The notes beneath the pieces were generated by a model. That model made no database searches, was not told the DNA's origin, and worked only from the letters and a program-made list of their open reading frames with translations. A stretch of 64,000 nt of DNA from Sipunculus nudus. Taxonomy: Eukaryota; Annelida; Sipuncula; Golfingiida; Sipunculidae. Positions 26,108 through 38,599 of the stretch are shown in pieces. The DNA lies in assembly GCA_026874595.1 (NCBI GenBank), contig CM049313.1, positions 16,549,508 through 16,613,507 on the forward strand. The letters run 5' to 3'. A program made the translations under genes and the position numbers. How positions within the stretch are numbered: position 1 is the first letter of the stretch; each line of letters opens with the position of its first letter.

Positions 26108-26165
26108 CTGTGGTTACAGTGTCAGACTACAGACCTGCAGGTCCCAGACTCAAACCAACTTGCTG
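26108..26165 (+). mobile_element. tRNA-like SINE-head relic
   Basis: CTGTGGTTACAGTGTCAGAC, then 'tacagacctgcaggtcc', follows the 5' half and anticodon arm of a tRNA-derived SINE head, with GTGGTTACAGTGTCAGA as box A. Box B is reduced to 'agactcaaacc'. It is too degraded to be a functional tRNA. Confidence 0.5.
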
Positions 26166-26590
26166 CTATGGTTGTATAGTGAAATATTAACGTGATCACA
26201 GGGGTCCACATCAATATCTTAATATCAACATATGATTTCTGGATTACTGCCATCTCTGTATGGAAGACCGGTAAAAACTGAGACTATATAAGCTTATATA
26301 TGAGCAAACATGATGGCCAACACTAATTGTCCATGGTTGAAAATATTTAAGAAAATATAGCTTATGTACAATTTACCTTTAACAAATTCAAGCTGATTCT
26401 ACATATTTGGATAGTAATAATCTGTATGCCAGGTTGGTCTGTCTTGAAATATTAATTATATTAGTATATTGATTGAGACAAGAGGACAGGTAGTAAGATT
26501 TGTGCAGGATTATTGGTTGCTCTGTGAAAAAATAATTATAATTATCCAAAGCTGTGGTAAGAATCAGTGTAAAATATTTGAAAATAGTAA

Positions 26591-26935
26591 GGCCAAAAAT
26601 ATTAAAAGGTATGATTCTCAGGCATCACCTGCATCAGTTTTAACCCCCTGCATCAAAAATTTTTATTTTGATTTTCAATAGAAACTTATCAATTTTGGAT
26701 TTCCAGCGGCTCAGACATTTCTTTCGATAAGATAAAATAATGCAATTTTGATTTGATTTCCTTTGTTATGTAGTGATCTTGATCTGTTTAGCAAAGAAAA
26801 AAACTGTTGTTATCATGCTTTTCCCTGATCATATGACATTTTCATCGAAACATACAAAAAAGGTCAAAGAAAAAAATCACCTGCCCGCACTGATTTCTAT
26901 AAAAAGTGCCTGAGAACCATACCTTGTTTTTGGCC
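26591..26935. mobile_element. Harbinger-like MITE, copy 1, with TAA target duplication
   Basis: The left terminus GGCCAAAAATATTAAAAGGT continues 'atgattctcaggca'. The inverted right terminus reads GGCCAAAAACAAGGTATGGT, then 'tctcaggca', so the inverted repeats are about 30 bp. TAA flanks both sides (26588-26590 and 26936-26938). A 3-bp TAA/TTA duplication with a GGCC-type end suits the PIF/Harbinger superfamily. The 345-bp interior has no coding capacity. A homologous copy of equal size is at 62171-62517. Confidence 0.85.
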
Positions 26936-27404
26936 TAAACTAAATAACTTTAAGATTATTAAACAGAATAACAAATAACACAACCACAAAGATTATGAGA
27001 GCTATTTCAAGGTAATATAAGTGTATATACAGTAAACCCTCAAAATTACAAGACCTCAGTAAAGTGGACACAGTTTCAAGTTGGTTGGCTAAGTGAGGTA
27101 TTATATAAAAAGCAAATAAGAATCGTGAACAGTCAGAACCGTGAAGAAGTGGTTGTTATTTTGTGGTGGTTGCCAAACTGAGGTGGCTGTTCGCCAAGTA
27201 TTGACATACTGCACATGGAGCAAGTAGACTTTTTAGTGGATTTTATTTATAAAGACAAAGCAGTACTGGTCTTCTTCAATAAGAGCTTTACTCTAGCAAC
27301 CTTTTTTTGCTGCAAGCTTTGGTCATTTAGAAAAATTCAAAATCTCTCTAGATTTAAAAGTATACTTATTTACCAGCTTCTTTGGTCAAGGAGTCAAGCA
27401 CAGA

Positions 27405-27712
27405 CCTAGCTGAGATTTTCACTGTCGGCCTCCTCCCAGGGTAAGAGGCTTAGACCTCTGCGGGCTTAATGGGAACTATGGCAGTGTTTCATCCACAAAC
27501 GAGGGTGCCTTTTGGGGGGTTCCTTAGTGGTATGACCCAGCAACTGAGAGATTACACACCCAGGCCCCACAGGTGCAGTAGTCACCTGGCCTGGTTAACA
27601 CCAGGATACAAAAGGAAAGGGAGCATGTGCTACACACTGCCCTGTCACATATAATCGAAAAACGCAGTTCTGCAGATACTTAGTTAAGCTAGCATTAAAA
27701 AAAATGGAGGAA
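27405..27712 (+). mobile_element. tRNA-derived SINE, 5'-truncated copy 2
   Basis: Blocks shared with the SINE at 60.7 kb, in order: 'gtcggcctcc.cccagggt', 'ctctgcgggcttaatggg', 'cacaaacgagggtgcctttt', 'ggggttcct.agtg', 'cacacccagg.cccacagg' and 'gttaacaccaggata'. The tRNA-like head is missing. The tail GTTAAGCTAGCATTAAAAAA resembles copy 1 rather than the 60.7-kb copy, so at least two 3' subtypes exist. Confidence 0.82.
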
Positions 27713-27719
27713 GTTTACT

Positions 27720-28765
27720 GTATTTTCACTATAATCCCTTGATGATTAACAGATAAATGTTTCTCTCAATACTCTTTCTGATTTTATCAGTTATCAGTTA
27801 CCAAGTCCAAGCTGAAAATCTAGTGAAACATTTATCACACTCTCCCGGTAGCCTGTAGGCTTAGACATTGTAACATAGTAAAACAGTTAATGTATTACAT
27901 GTTTACTACCATATAATATATCAGATACATGAGGAAGGTTGGCAGAACACAAATATAAATTTATAGTTTTTCACTAACTGCAGGTTATGAAAATTTTCTC
28001 TGTGGTTGAATAGTCATATCTCATGATATGTCACCCATGTTTTCAGTACATATCTGGGTCAAGGGTAAGAGCACTAAATAAGAGGAAGGGGCTTTAAATA
28101 AGGATATTGACAGTATTACGCAACAGGCTGCAGCAACAGCAGGCCACATATTTGACCTAGACAAGATGCTTTCTGAAAGAATCAGCACATTCCAGTCATT
28201 ACAAACTGTCACTCACTTTGCATGCCATTACATATGCTGCGTACGGTTACTTGTTAAATTTTCATTCACGCTGTCACTACTGGGTCTCTCATCACAAACC
28301 TAGATCAATTATTTATTAACAATATTGAGCAGAGCCGGTGTTTTATTGATAATTTGCAAATTTGCACCTGCCATTTTTGGCCATAAATGAAGAAGAATGT
28401 TTCACCCGCTTGATACAGAGAGCCTTATATTGATTCACATGAAGCCAGTGAAGGTAACTGTTATTTATGTTTAAGGTGTTGAGTTTATAGTCCAACATCT
28501 CCTACCAACGTCTGTCTCTTCTAACATAATTGACTCTCCTGGGATTTTGGGTGTGTTCATTCTTTGAGCTGATTCAGGTCCTGTGAGAACATGCAAGTAA
28601 TCAGCTGTAACAGGATTTAGAATCTGGATTTTTAGGGATCTGCCTAGGTGGATACGCAATAGTAATTAGGTTTTTTCATCCATCAATATGACATATGTCC
28701 ATTATTCATGCTCATTCACACTTATAATCAGGCAGTCATTTTGACATACTGCAGTCTACATTATC
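27720..28765. other. No feature recognised
   Basis: AT-rich stretch with only short, non-homologous frames on the minus strand. Confidence 0.45.
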
Positions 28766-28769
28766 TCAA

Positions 28770-29230
28770 GAATTGCTTGAGATATTGTTGTGAAACTTTT
28801 ATTGGGGAATAGTACCAATTAGAGTATGTAATTCCATTGTGACAGATGTATGAGCTTGTTCATCTGCAAGCTGTTAGTAAACACAGAAATGTTTATAAAC
28901 AAAAAACTATGTAACCTTAGGTGGTTGCATATATGCATAAGTTCAAAGTTCACTAGTTTAATAAAAGGCCCTTTTGCAAACTCTGATTTGTCTGATTTGT
29001 CACCAGATGTCCTTGTTGAATGTGTTTTGATTATTTTGATGGCCCCCCATGTTATGGATAATGACCAAGAGAATGTAAACAAAATGTTTCACCTGTGTGT
29101 GTGGGGGCAGCGTTTTCTGGCCTAAGTTTATAAAAGTTTCAAGGGATTATCTTTAGTTAACAGATGTCAGGTATCAGAATAGGCCCCTTTAGTAGACGTC
29201 AGATATTAGAATAGGCCCCTTTAAGATATT
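28770..29230 (+). repeat. Family-D dispersed repeat, copy 1
   Basis: Shares ordered blocks with 38272-38583 and, inverted, with 58026-58396: 'gacagatg..tgagcttgtt.atc', 'aagctgtta', 'aggtggt.gcat', 'ccagatg.c.ttgtt', 'ttttgattattttg', 'gttttctggcct' and 'aataggcccctt'. Its last block is duplicated in tandem (29161-29222). The family is about 400 bp and non-coding. I saw no convincing terminal inverted repeats, so its class is open. Confidence 0.75.
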
Positions 29231-29234
29231 GATG

Positions 29235-30835
29235 TCTGGTTTACATGCAGGATGGTGCTCACTGATGAAGTTGAAATATTTGAGACATGAAATTGCAGCA
29301 TATTGCATGTTAAGTAAGCTTTTTCATTGTCCCAAATTGAAAGCCTTGGCATTTTTACTTGATGGAAACTCAGCTCCAACCAATGGCAGTTCTAAGTAAT
29401 GACCATGAAGCCTGGTGTACTAATGGAACGGTAGTAGATTCCTGTCACATCTGTGCAACTAGGAGAGTCCTGGATGTGTTTCCTGGGTTTAGTTTATTAT
29501 TACTGCCCTGGCTCTGGTGTAAACAGGACTGTGTAAAATTAGAAGACTGCCTATCCTTGTTAGGATGGTGACCACTGCATGCGACTTGCATGGAGGAGCT
29601 GTTCCACTTACAAACAGCTGAAATAAAGAAAGAAAGATCCAGACAATTAGGAAACCCAGATTGTGTGTCCCAGTGTTTTCTAGAAAAAAATGTGGATACA
29701 TGGTTTGTCTTGGTAAAGGTCATTAAGAGCTCTGTTGCTTGGCATTGAGACTGAGACAAAATACCACTTGAAGGATCCCTTTGACATTGTGTTCCGCCAT
29801 TCTATTTTTTGGACCCACATTTTATTTTTGCTCAGCTAATTCAAATGAAATGCCAAGTTAATAAATTATTGTCTTCTGACCATTTTTATACTATTTCTTT
29901 AATCCTACATATTTGTATATTATTTTTAAGTATAAAATTATATTTGTTTTTCCAGTAAAAAGTGGTCTGTTAAGTTGAAAAAAATTCTCTCTGTTTAACT
30001 TTTTGAAAATTAAACAAAGAATATTTTGATAAAATCCAGAAACATTAATCTTCTTTCTTATTTTGGTTGCAAAATTTTTGTTGTTGAAATCCTTTCATTC
30101 CCTACATAAAGAAACTTTGATGGTTATATAAATTTCATTTTGATTTTAGATTGAGTCACGCATGAACAACATAGATTACCTTAGATAATATACTTTTGGA
30201 CTTGTTGCTCTCACTGTATATAGTCATTGAAGTCATTTGATTCCTTGTGAAACATCTGAAAAGTAAGACATGTCTGTGCAGAGGAATTATATTCAAAACA
30301 TATTATATTCCTTTTGAAATGTTGTTTCTCAGCAGGAAGAAGACTTTGCATTGTATGATATAAACTGCTTAGAGGTCAAAAGGACTGAAGTCCCAATATC
30401 CTTCTTTATCTTTAAGAACCATTTGTTTGGCGTCTTGCTAAACCACTGCACACCAAAAGACCACTAGATCTCACTCGGGTGCCTCAAGCTTTATACAGAT
30501 TCCCCAACTAGAGAGTAGCCCTCAATTTGCTACATGCAGGTAATGGGAAACCGGAATGGAAAAGTACCCTTGAGAATTTGTTTTCCATTGACATTTTTTC
30601 CAAGGCAGTCTGGTTCCTTCAGCGCCTTGCACAAGTGCTACTTCTCCAGAATTACTTTCAAATCCCCAGGAAATTAACAGAGTGTTGACAGTGATGAAGG
30701 GCAGGCTTGTCTCTTGAGTGCTGATTTGAGGACAAAGAAACATGTTTTCTGACACTAGTTTACATAACATGTGTTTTTATAACTTGGTAAAGCAGTCACA
30801 ACATGGTTCATGATATCCTTGTATGCTCAATATAT
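29235..30835. other. No gene recognised
   Basis: Overlapping frames on both strands at 29359-29759 (up to 104 codons) have no family motif. AT-rich, with no recognisable repeat. Confidence 0.45.
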
Positions 30836-30865
30836 TAGCAGGGGCAGATCCTGGATTTAGGAAAG

Positions 30866-30958
30866 GAAGGGGGGTTGGGGGGTGGGGTGGTGTCCAACTC
30901 AGGAGGACTCTATGAAACCTAAAAATGACCCCATGCCTGGAAAGGGGGGGGGGGGGGG
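30866..30958 (+). repeat. G-rich low-complexity patch, possible G-quadruplex
   Basis: Consecutive G-tracts (G6-TT-G6-T-G4-T-G2) at 30868-30890 are followed by a 15-G run at 30944-30958. The flanking 'ggggcagatcctggattta' resembles 'ggggtggatccagtgcaaatttt' at 48732, so the patch may be part of a dispersed repeat. Confidence 0.7.
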
Positions 30959-30959
30959 T

Positions 30960-32345
30960 CCAGCCCATGAAATTTGGTCTAAAAACCTTTAAAGAAAGGT
31001 TGTGTAACTATTTAAAGAGGTCAGAGGTCACAGTTTCCAAAAATTTCCAAAAAGTAACAGCTTGACTTTAATCTCTTTTTTTTTTTGTGAATACCATTGA
31101 GAGATGTTATCATCATGATTCATATACATGTATGTAACATGAATACACACATTCAGTTAAACACTACTCATTTAAATATCATGCTCTTATTACCATTAAT
31201 TGGTTTATCTTTAATAAATGGTCATTAAAATTAGCCAGTTATATAGGATGCTTTTCACCTTAAACATTCAATTTTTTATTTCTGAATTTTTGTCAAAATA
31301 TTACTTTTCACTAAGTGACTGTTAAAAATCTTGAGAAACCTGTTTCATAAAAACTGGATGGACCAGCTGCTTTGTCTAAGCGTCTTTAATTGAAATTGAA
31401 CAAGCAATGTGCAAAGTATTAATAAAGGAAATGGGAACTAAATGTCAGGATTAATGTACTTTCAAAGGTCTTTATTTATTGATGTGCCACCATTTCCAGA
31501 AATGAGGGTTAGCCTTGTGGCACCTCAGTCCAACTCCAACCAGCACAGCACTGGTGTAGAAATGTCAAGCAAGCACTGTGCGAGCAGTAAGCACTAACGA
31601 TAATGAGGGACTCAATCAGGGATCATCCAGTGAAGAGCCACTCAGAGGCTGCGCTGTTGCCATTCTTTAGAACAACATCTACAAGAAAACAAGAAATGGT
31701 GCAGAATTATTTATCAGAGGAGCTCCTGTTGATAGAAGAAAAGAATGCTTTCACTGCTGGAGTAGATCTATTTTCTTCTGAAAAAAAGACAAGATTTTGT
31801 CATTTAGTGATTGTTCCATAGCTATGTTAACAAGGTTTTCAATAAAATCAGGCAAATTATTGATCAGAGTTGTTCCTGCTAATAGATGAAAAGAATATTG
31901 TCTGATTCTTTGTACACACAGTGACTTTATAAAATAACGCTTTCCAGATACAGATTTTATTCTGTAAAGTTGGTTTGGAGATAGAAAAAGTTATAATGTA
32001 TAAAAGCCTTCGAAGATTGACTGGTAGAATCATAAAAAAAGATGTTATTTTATTAATGGTCCCGGGCTCCAGGGTTCCATGCAGAATAAAACACAAGAAC
32101 TGTGCTTTAATAATAGATGATATATATGCAGTTATGGATGTGAAATGCCAAGGATTATTATTGACTATTGTCTGCCAAGCTGGGCTACATGTCTATATAT
32201 ATATATTACCATCTGTCTGTTCATTGTTGGAACTTGAAAACACTCAATGAACTCATACCTCCACTAGCATTCAAGTTCACCAGATCTGGAATACATATAT
32301 ATTACCAGGAATCTGATCAAACTTTTATGTGTAGTATATAAGAAG
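30960..32345. other. No gene recognised; one isolated AGGTCA DR1
   Basis: AGGTCAGAGGTCACAG occurs at 31018 outside any full repeat copy and may be a family-2 remnant. The frames at 31603-31821 and 31975-32250 (+) have no recognisable domain. Confidence 0.4.
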
Positions 32346-32349
32346 AGGT

Positions 32350-32890
32350 CAGGACTGGACCATCCCCTGGTTGTCTGGTTCACCACCACAGCTGTCCAGT
32401 CCTGGTCTGCTCTAGTTGTAGGCGGTCCAGTACTAAGGGTTGACCGGTCAAAGCAGTCTGGTCCATTTATTTAATAATTATTAAAAATTTTTTTTTAAAA
32501 TAACTAATTAAAAAATTATCCAAGATGAAAAAAATTATACAAGCTGATGCAAAAAGTAATAAATATTATTAAGTAAATAAACCATCTTACCCAAACAACC
32601 CCCTTTTTAGACCCTGAAGTATTGTCTAAACTAACTAAAAAATCTTGCCTAAAACAAAATTTCTGTCAGTGGTTCTAGTTCATTTATTGTGGTTAAGGAG
32701 TCTTTACTTATATATTACTTACAAACACAAGCACGATGTTAAAAACCAGGATTTCAGATTGAAACCTGTCACATGAAGAAATTCAGCCATAGCACAAACC
32801 ATTGAATTTCAGAAGGGGCCGTCCTGTCTAGGGGTAGGTGGTCCAGTATTTTGTGTTGCTTGTCCGGTTCAGCCCGAAATTGTGGACTGG
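32350..32890 (+). repeat. Possible direct-repeat pair with GTCCAGT blocks
   Basis: 'tctagttgtaggcggtccagtactaagggttgaccggtc' (about 32410) resembles 'tctaggggtaggtggtccagtattttgtgttgcttgtccggtt' (about 32828). 'caggactggacc' and 'tggactggcaaa' lie near the outer edges. It may be one decayed element or two copies of a repeat. Confidence 0.4.
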
Positions 32891-32899
32891 CAAATCCAA

Positions 32900-33870
32900 G
32901 CAATCCTCCTCTCTATATTTATTTAAGCACAGACCGTGTATTAATGCAAGCAAAGATAAAATTTGTCATTGTTCACAGATTTGATGGTTGAATCAAAGTT
33001 CAGCAATGCCTTCCAGAACAAAGACAGCTGCATGTGACTTGTGTGACATCTTTGCATATTGCAGGGGGTGGAAACTTTCACCCCCTTCATAGATTTAAGT
33101 GAATGACCTTAGTACTGGTCTCCATGTGTAAATGCTGATCTTGCTCTCTCTCTCTCTGAGCTTGGGTCATGGTTATGACCTCAGCCTATAAATCTTGGAT
33201 CATATCTCTCTCTGCGATTCTGATCTTTGACTTCTGATCACTCTGTAAATCTGGTTTTGGTATCTTTATCTCGTCACACCCATCACTGCATTAGACTGTG
33301 ATCAAGACTGAGCTGTAAAATTTCTGCATCGGCCTTAGACAATATGCTGTCGTGATATATTGTGTACCAGCCACCACCATAATCAGAGCGGAATCCCATC
33401 AGCAGATCACTGTCAAAGCAGCACCCCAGCGGATGCAAAGGCTGGTGCAGTAACAGTACCAAATGGCTCACCATTTATTGACTGTGGCTTAATTGGTATC
33501 TGGGGTAAAAGCATTTCCTCCTAATATGTGGTCTGCCACCAGATGAGATGATTGCTGTAATTAAGGGACAGGAAGTTCTCTGATTAATTTATTAAGGGAG
33601 GAGCAACTGAGTGATCTCCAGGGTTGTCTTCTTGTTAATGCAGGGTTTTCAATAGGGCAGATAGCACCTTGTAAAGATTTTCCTGAATTTGAAATGACAC
33701 TAAATTGTGTGGATCAGTTGTAGGTGATTGCTTATTAAGAAATGTCTGCAAACAATATATTAAGAGGCCTTAAGGGCCATAATGTCGCCAATGATGCCCC
33801 ACAAAAAAAAATTCCCAAAGGTGGACACAGCCATAAAAGTGCTGCCATTTTGTATGAATTGATGATATAA
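32900..33870. other. No gene recognised; short CT repeat
   Basis: A (CT)n stretch lies at about 33144-33158. The 63-codon minus-strand frame at 33283-33474 shows no known motif. Otherwise unassigned. Confidence 0.45.
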
Positions 33871-33875
33871 TATAA

Positions 33876-36502
33876 TTTTTAGCTCAGCTGACTATAAGTC
33901 ATCTGAGCTATAGTCGTGGTCCTTTGTCCGTCGGCTGTCTGTCCGTCCATCCGTTAAACTGGCATGTTTTGAAACCGTAAGACCTAGGAATCCAAAATTC
34001 GGCATAATGTTAGATGTCCCCAAGGTCTCTCCTACCAAGCCGAAAACTGGGTCTTTGCGACTTCGTTCCTTTTAGAAATTAAGAAAAAACCTCAATTTTT
34101 TATTAAAAACCTATTTTCACACTTCATGACTGCCTAATATCAAAACAACTCATCTGTTTTTCCTCATATTTACCATAAATATTCCTCTATATAGTTCCTA
34201 TGTACATGCCAGAAATTAGGTCTGTATTATATAATTTAAAAAAGTAATTTGCCCAAACATAATACATTTTGTAAAAAATCAGGAAAGATATTTGATCACT
34301 TAACACAAAACATGTTAAAGCTGAGGACTTTTTTTCCAGTAATATAACTTTAATTAATAAAAATTAAATTGTATACCCAAAATTAGATCAAAATCTTTAA
34401 AAAAATTTAAAATATTAGCAAAAATAAAAAATTGGTACCTTAAATTTTGCCCAACTTTGACCATGGCACATTCTTTTCCTGTAACTGCTGTGGATTTAAT
34501 TTTCAAAGCATGTTTTTGTTAGCATTTCATCTGTTAACACTAAAAATTTGAAACCAGTTGATCAAAAACTAGATTTTATTCAAGTTTTCAAGCACCATGT
34601 CACATATTATTTACATCAAGCTAGTGTTATGCAGTTTGCTAGAGCTCAGCTCCCCAGCTTCAGCTCTCAGTTCCTTAAATTTGACATACAGTTAGATGTC
34701 TCCCAAAATCCCCTACCATTCCAAGAATTTGGTCACTAGAACTTAATTCCTTTTAGATATTTATGAAAAACTTTATTTTTCCAATAAAAAAACCCATTGT
34801 TACACAAGACTGCCTAATGTCAAAACCACTGATCTGACTTTGATCATATATAATATACATATTTTTCTATACTTTTGCTATGCACATGCAAGAATATTAT
34901 GTCAGTATTGCATAATTGTTTTGTGTGCCCAAACATAATGTACTTTGTAAAAAATCAAGAAATTTATTTACTCCCTTAACAAGAGGATTGCTGAAGCTAG
35001 AGATTTTCTGTCAGGGATGTGACATTATTTAATCAAGATTCAATTGAATACCCAAAATTATTTCTGAATTTTTCAAATTTTATAAGTTATTAGTACAAAT
35101 ATAAAATTAGTACCTTAAATTTTGCCCAACTTTGACCATGGCATGTTTGTTTCCTGTGAGCACTGTTGATATAATTTTCATATCATGCATACATAAGGAT
35201 TTCAGCTTTTTAGTTTAGAAAGCTGAAAGAAAATGGCCAAAAATTGTAGCTTCTATTAATGTTTTTATGAGACCATGTCAGAACCAGGGTCTCCCAAGCC
35301 CCTCTTCAGTCACCTGTATGTTGACCTTGTTGACCTTTCAGATAATTATGCACACTTGAGGCGAGGCATACACTGGGGCAGCCAGGCAGCTTATGGCCAG
35401 CCACAGTTGATCCAGGTGTCCAACCCAACTTATCTAGTAGTTGTTTTGACCAACAACATAACAAGAAACTATAAATTAATAATTTTTTATTAGTTTTTAA
35501 TAACAAATTAAAGAAAAATTAATAGAAAAGGAATTTGTTATTTGTTTGGTAACAGGAAATTAACTTGCAGTTACTGATGATGTCAGAATCTTGTATGGAT
35601 GGATAGAATGTCAAGTATTCCAATTTACACCATGCAGTCACCTATGGTATTTTTCAGTTCAATTTTTTAATGATAACAAAAATAAATCATTATTCATTAC
35701 TAATCATTTGGGATCATTTGAAGGAAATTAATGATAGACAAAGATGCAGTTGATAATATTAATCTAGATTCCCACTGTGTCTAGTGTGTAAATTGATGTG
35801 AAAGTAGTGCAAAGTGAATATATTACATTTATTTTTTTAATATAAATGAAAGCCATAAAACCAGGTACTTATGATCATTATTTAAATTTGTGAATTTTTT
35901 ATATTCTGGATTCTCAACATCATTGTTTGGCTAAAACTGAATAAATACCAGACATGGTGCAAATACTTTGCAAATGTATATGAATACGAATATGAATCAT
36001 TATAAAATTTCTTGCATAAGAATGGGAATTCAGGTAAAAATGAAAGTATTTGAATACCAGTGCAAATACTTTCAAAATGTATTCATGAATGCATTCATGA
36101 GTATATTCTATAATGTTATTTTAATAATCATTTCAGTTATATTTTATTTTAAAAAAAATCATGATTCTCTTATTATTTTTAATAAAAATTATATTTGGCA
36201 CAATATTTGTTATTAAATTTTAATAAATAGTTAAACTTTTATATTAAATGTGCTGCTTATAAGTAATATGGCCAACTCAAAATATGTGTGACAATAGCAC
36301 TCCATTTGTTAATAAAATAAATTTAATCAGCCCTCTTCCCTGTCTCCAAAGATACTATCAAAGTCATACATAAGCTAAACACCAACAACTCATAATAAGG
36401 GCTTTTATTTATTACCACACAAAACCAGCATGTTCCTCATTTCCAAATCATATTTTTTATCATAAAAACAGCTGAGCGTCGTGATTCATGGGTCCCTTGT
36501 TT
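33876..36502 (+). mobile_element. Family-1 element with both termini (copy a)
   Basis: The 5' end is TTTTTAGCTCAGCTGACTAT, then 'aagtcatctgagcta', in which TAGCTCAG pairs with CTGAGCTA (33880-33910). The head 'gtccgtcggctgtctgtccgtccatccgtta' follows. Two ~674-bp units each end 'aaattttgcccaactttgaccatggca' (about 34441 and 35115). The 3' end has CAGCTGAGC (36470-36478), the inverse of the 5' GCTCAGCTG, then an eroded 'tgattcatgggtcccttgttt'. Subterminal inverted repeats plus internal tandem units plus a 3' palindrome suggest a rolling-circle-type non-autonomous element. The stretch 35200-36460 may include foreign sequence. No protein is recognised. Confidence 0.68.
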
Positions 36503-36985
36503 AGTCCAGTTAAACCACAGCAAACAAGAACAATGTAGATGATAAACATGGGGGAGAATCCTTCTTTAATTTGAGGATTTTGGCATGGTCCAAAAAAAGA
36601 GGTATTCCCACCAAAACTTATACTCGCCCCCTTGCCACCAAACTCTTTCCAAAGAAATGCTCGTCTGGATGCTGCCCTTGGAGTGCTTTAGCTAGTGCAT
36701 GTCAAATTATGGCTGAACCACTGAAATTTAAAAAATTTAAATATTTATATTCACCAGCGCAGCTGGTGACATAAGAACCAAAATTATGGGTTCATGTTTC
36801 ACCAAGGTTCCTTTGATGTTGATGACAAGTAGCAATCCAGGGTACTGGTGCGGTTTCGCACAAACCTTGAGTTATGTGAGAATTTTAATCTCATATGTTG
36901 TCAGGGGTTTCTGATAAACAGTATCTTGGTTCTTGTGACAATTATGATACAGTCCCTGCCTGCTTTATGTTATATACTGTGCAGA
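36503..36985. other. Unassigned sequence
   Basis: The frames at 36571-36774 and 36848-37084 (+) have no recognisable domain. The second runs into the head of the next repeat. Confidence 0.4.
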
Positions 36986-36990
36986 AGTAT

Positions 36991-37680
36991 TTTTGTCCCC
37001 TGTGGTCGTCAAAGGCACCGTTGGCGGGATATAGAAATGGTGAGTGTCAGTCTCTCCGTCCTTTACAGAAATAATGTTAATTAACACAAAAATTCAAAAA
37101 GGATTTGAGGCACAGTGACCAAGCTTGCATCATTGATGCACCTCAAATAAAGTGCCAGGTCAAATGGGAATATTGATGACCTTGGCACATTTTTCAAGGT
37201 CACAGAGGCGATAATGCTAAAATGATGTAAACGCAGTAACTGAAGTAGAATTTGATGCACAGTCACCAAACTTGCATCATTGATGCACCCTATGAAGGGC
37301 TTGGGCAAGTTTCAATATTAATGACCTTGACAAATTTTTCATGGTCACAGAGGTGATAATTAATGCTTAAATCATGTTAACGCAATAACTCAAAAAGCAT
37401 TTGAGGCACAGTCACCAAACTTGCAGCATTGATGTATCTCATGAAGGGCTAGGTTAAGTTCAAACATGGATGACGTTGATGCATTTTTCAAGGTAACAGA
37501 TGTGATTATGCTAGAATGATGTTAAAACAATTACCTGAATTGAATTTGATGCACATACACCAAACTGGCAGCATTGACACACCTCATGAAGGGCTAGGTC
37601 AAGTTTGAAAATGGATGACCTAGATGTGGTTTTTAAGGTCACAAAGGTAATCTTGGTGGGTGACATTGACCTATCACAAA
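36991..37680 (+). mobile_element. Family-6 element: GTCAGTC head plus four ~147-bp tandem units
   Basis: The head is 'accgttggcgggatatagaaatggtgag', then GTCAGTCTCTCCGTCC. Four units follow, aligned on CAGTGACCAAGCTTGCATCA and its variants at 37113, 37260, 37409 and 37554, giving periods of 147, 149 and 145 bp. Each unit ends with a 'tttttcaaggtcacagaggcgataatg' type block containing the extended half-site TCAAGGTCA or a variant. No 3' terminus is defined and no protein is encoded. Confidence 0.85.
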
Positions 37681-37684
37681 TTTC

Positions 37685-38270
37685 ATACAGATATTGACAA
37701 CTTTTTCCTGGTATTTGACAACATGCAGGGGACTTACTAGATGTGTTCCACGGATAAACTTTTCCCTTGTAGATGTTACTCTTGCTATTTTCCCAAACCT
37801 GAAGTGGTGAATTTATTCAGCTAGACCATATAAAAGTTCAGTTGGAATAAAAAGCACTGTCCTTTCATGGCTGCTGTATTCAGGTCAGTTCATACCCACA
37901 GTAACATATACTCACTGTCCACAACACACATACACAAATTTGAATTACAGGTTTAGCATGTAGTCTGGACCTAGATTCAAACTGTGCCTAAAGACAAACT
38001 TGTGAAATATAAAATAACCTCCAATATTTTCTCTAATGTCTTAATGACAGGTTATAACTTTATTATTCTAGCCCCGTGCTTATAAAACCTGAAATCCAGA
38101 AGGCTTAATGATTACATCATCGGTTACCTGCAGCCTCCTTCGACAGACAGTGCCAGCAACAGGTCATGGACTAAAACTTAAAGCCAACTATTCACCTACC
38201 TAATATGTTAAATTTATGTGATTTCTAGCTTACTCTGCTGCACAAGTTAATTAACTGTAGGTGATACCTG
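37685..38270. other. Unassigned sequence
   Basis: AT-rich, with no frame or repeat that I can name. Confidence 0.45.
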
Positions 38271-38271
38271 T

Positions 38272-38583
38272 TAAGAAAAGTTCTTAAAACGCCTCTGTGA
38301 CAGATGTGGGAGCTTGTTTATCAACAAGCTGTTATCTGCAGGTCACTAGCTTCAAAACACTTTTTGCAAAACTCTTTTGTCTGACTTACCATTAGATGTC
38401 CTTGATTTGAATGTTTTCGATTTGTTTTGGTGCATGCCCCCACCTGTTATAAACACTTGGATAAAAACAAAATAAACTGTCTGTCTGCAGTGGGATCAGC
38501 ATATTAAGCCTATATTTGAAATAAAGATTAAAGGTTTATCTTTAGTTAATAGACATCAGAAACCACAATAGGCCCCTTTAGAG
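38272..38583 (+). repeat. Family-D dispersed repeat, copy 2
   Basis: Begins AAAAGTTCTTAAAACGCCTC, then 'tgtgacagatgtgggagcttgtttatc'. Ends 'agaaaccacaataggcccctttag'. The same start (inverted) closes copy 3 at 58366-58396. It is shorter than copy 1 through internal deletion. Confidence 0.78.
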
Positions 38584-38599
38584 AAAAAAAGTCAAGTTT

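Noticed and set aside
26108-26165. A functional tRNA gene
   Set aside because: Box B and the acceptor stem are lost. It looks like a SINE head relic.
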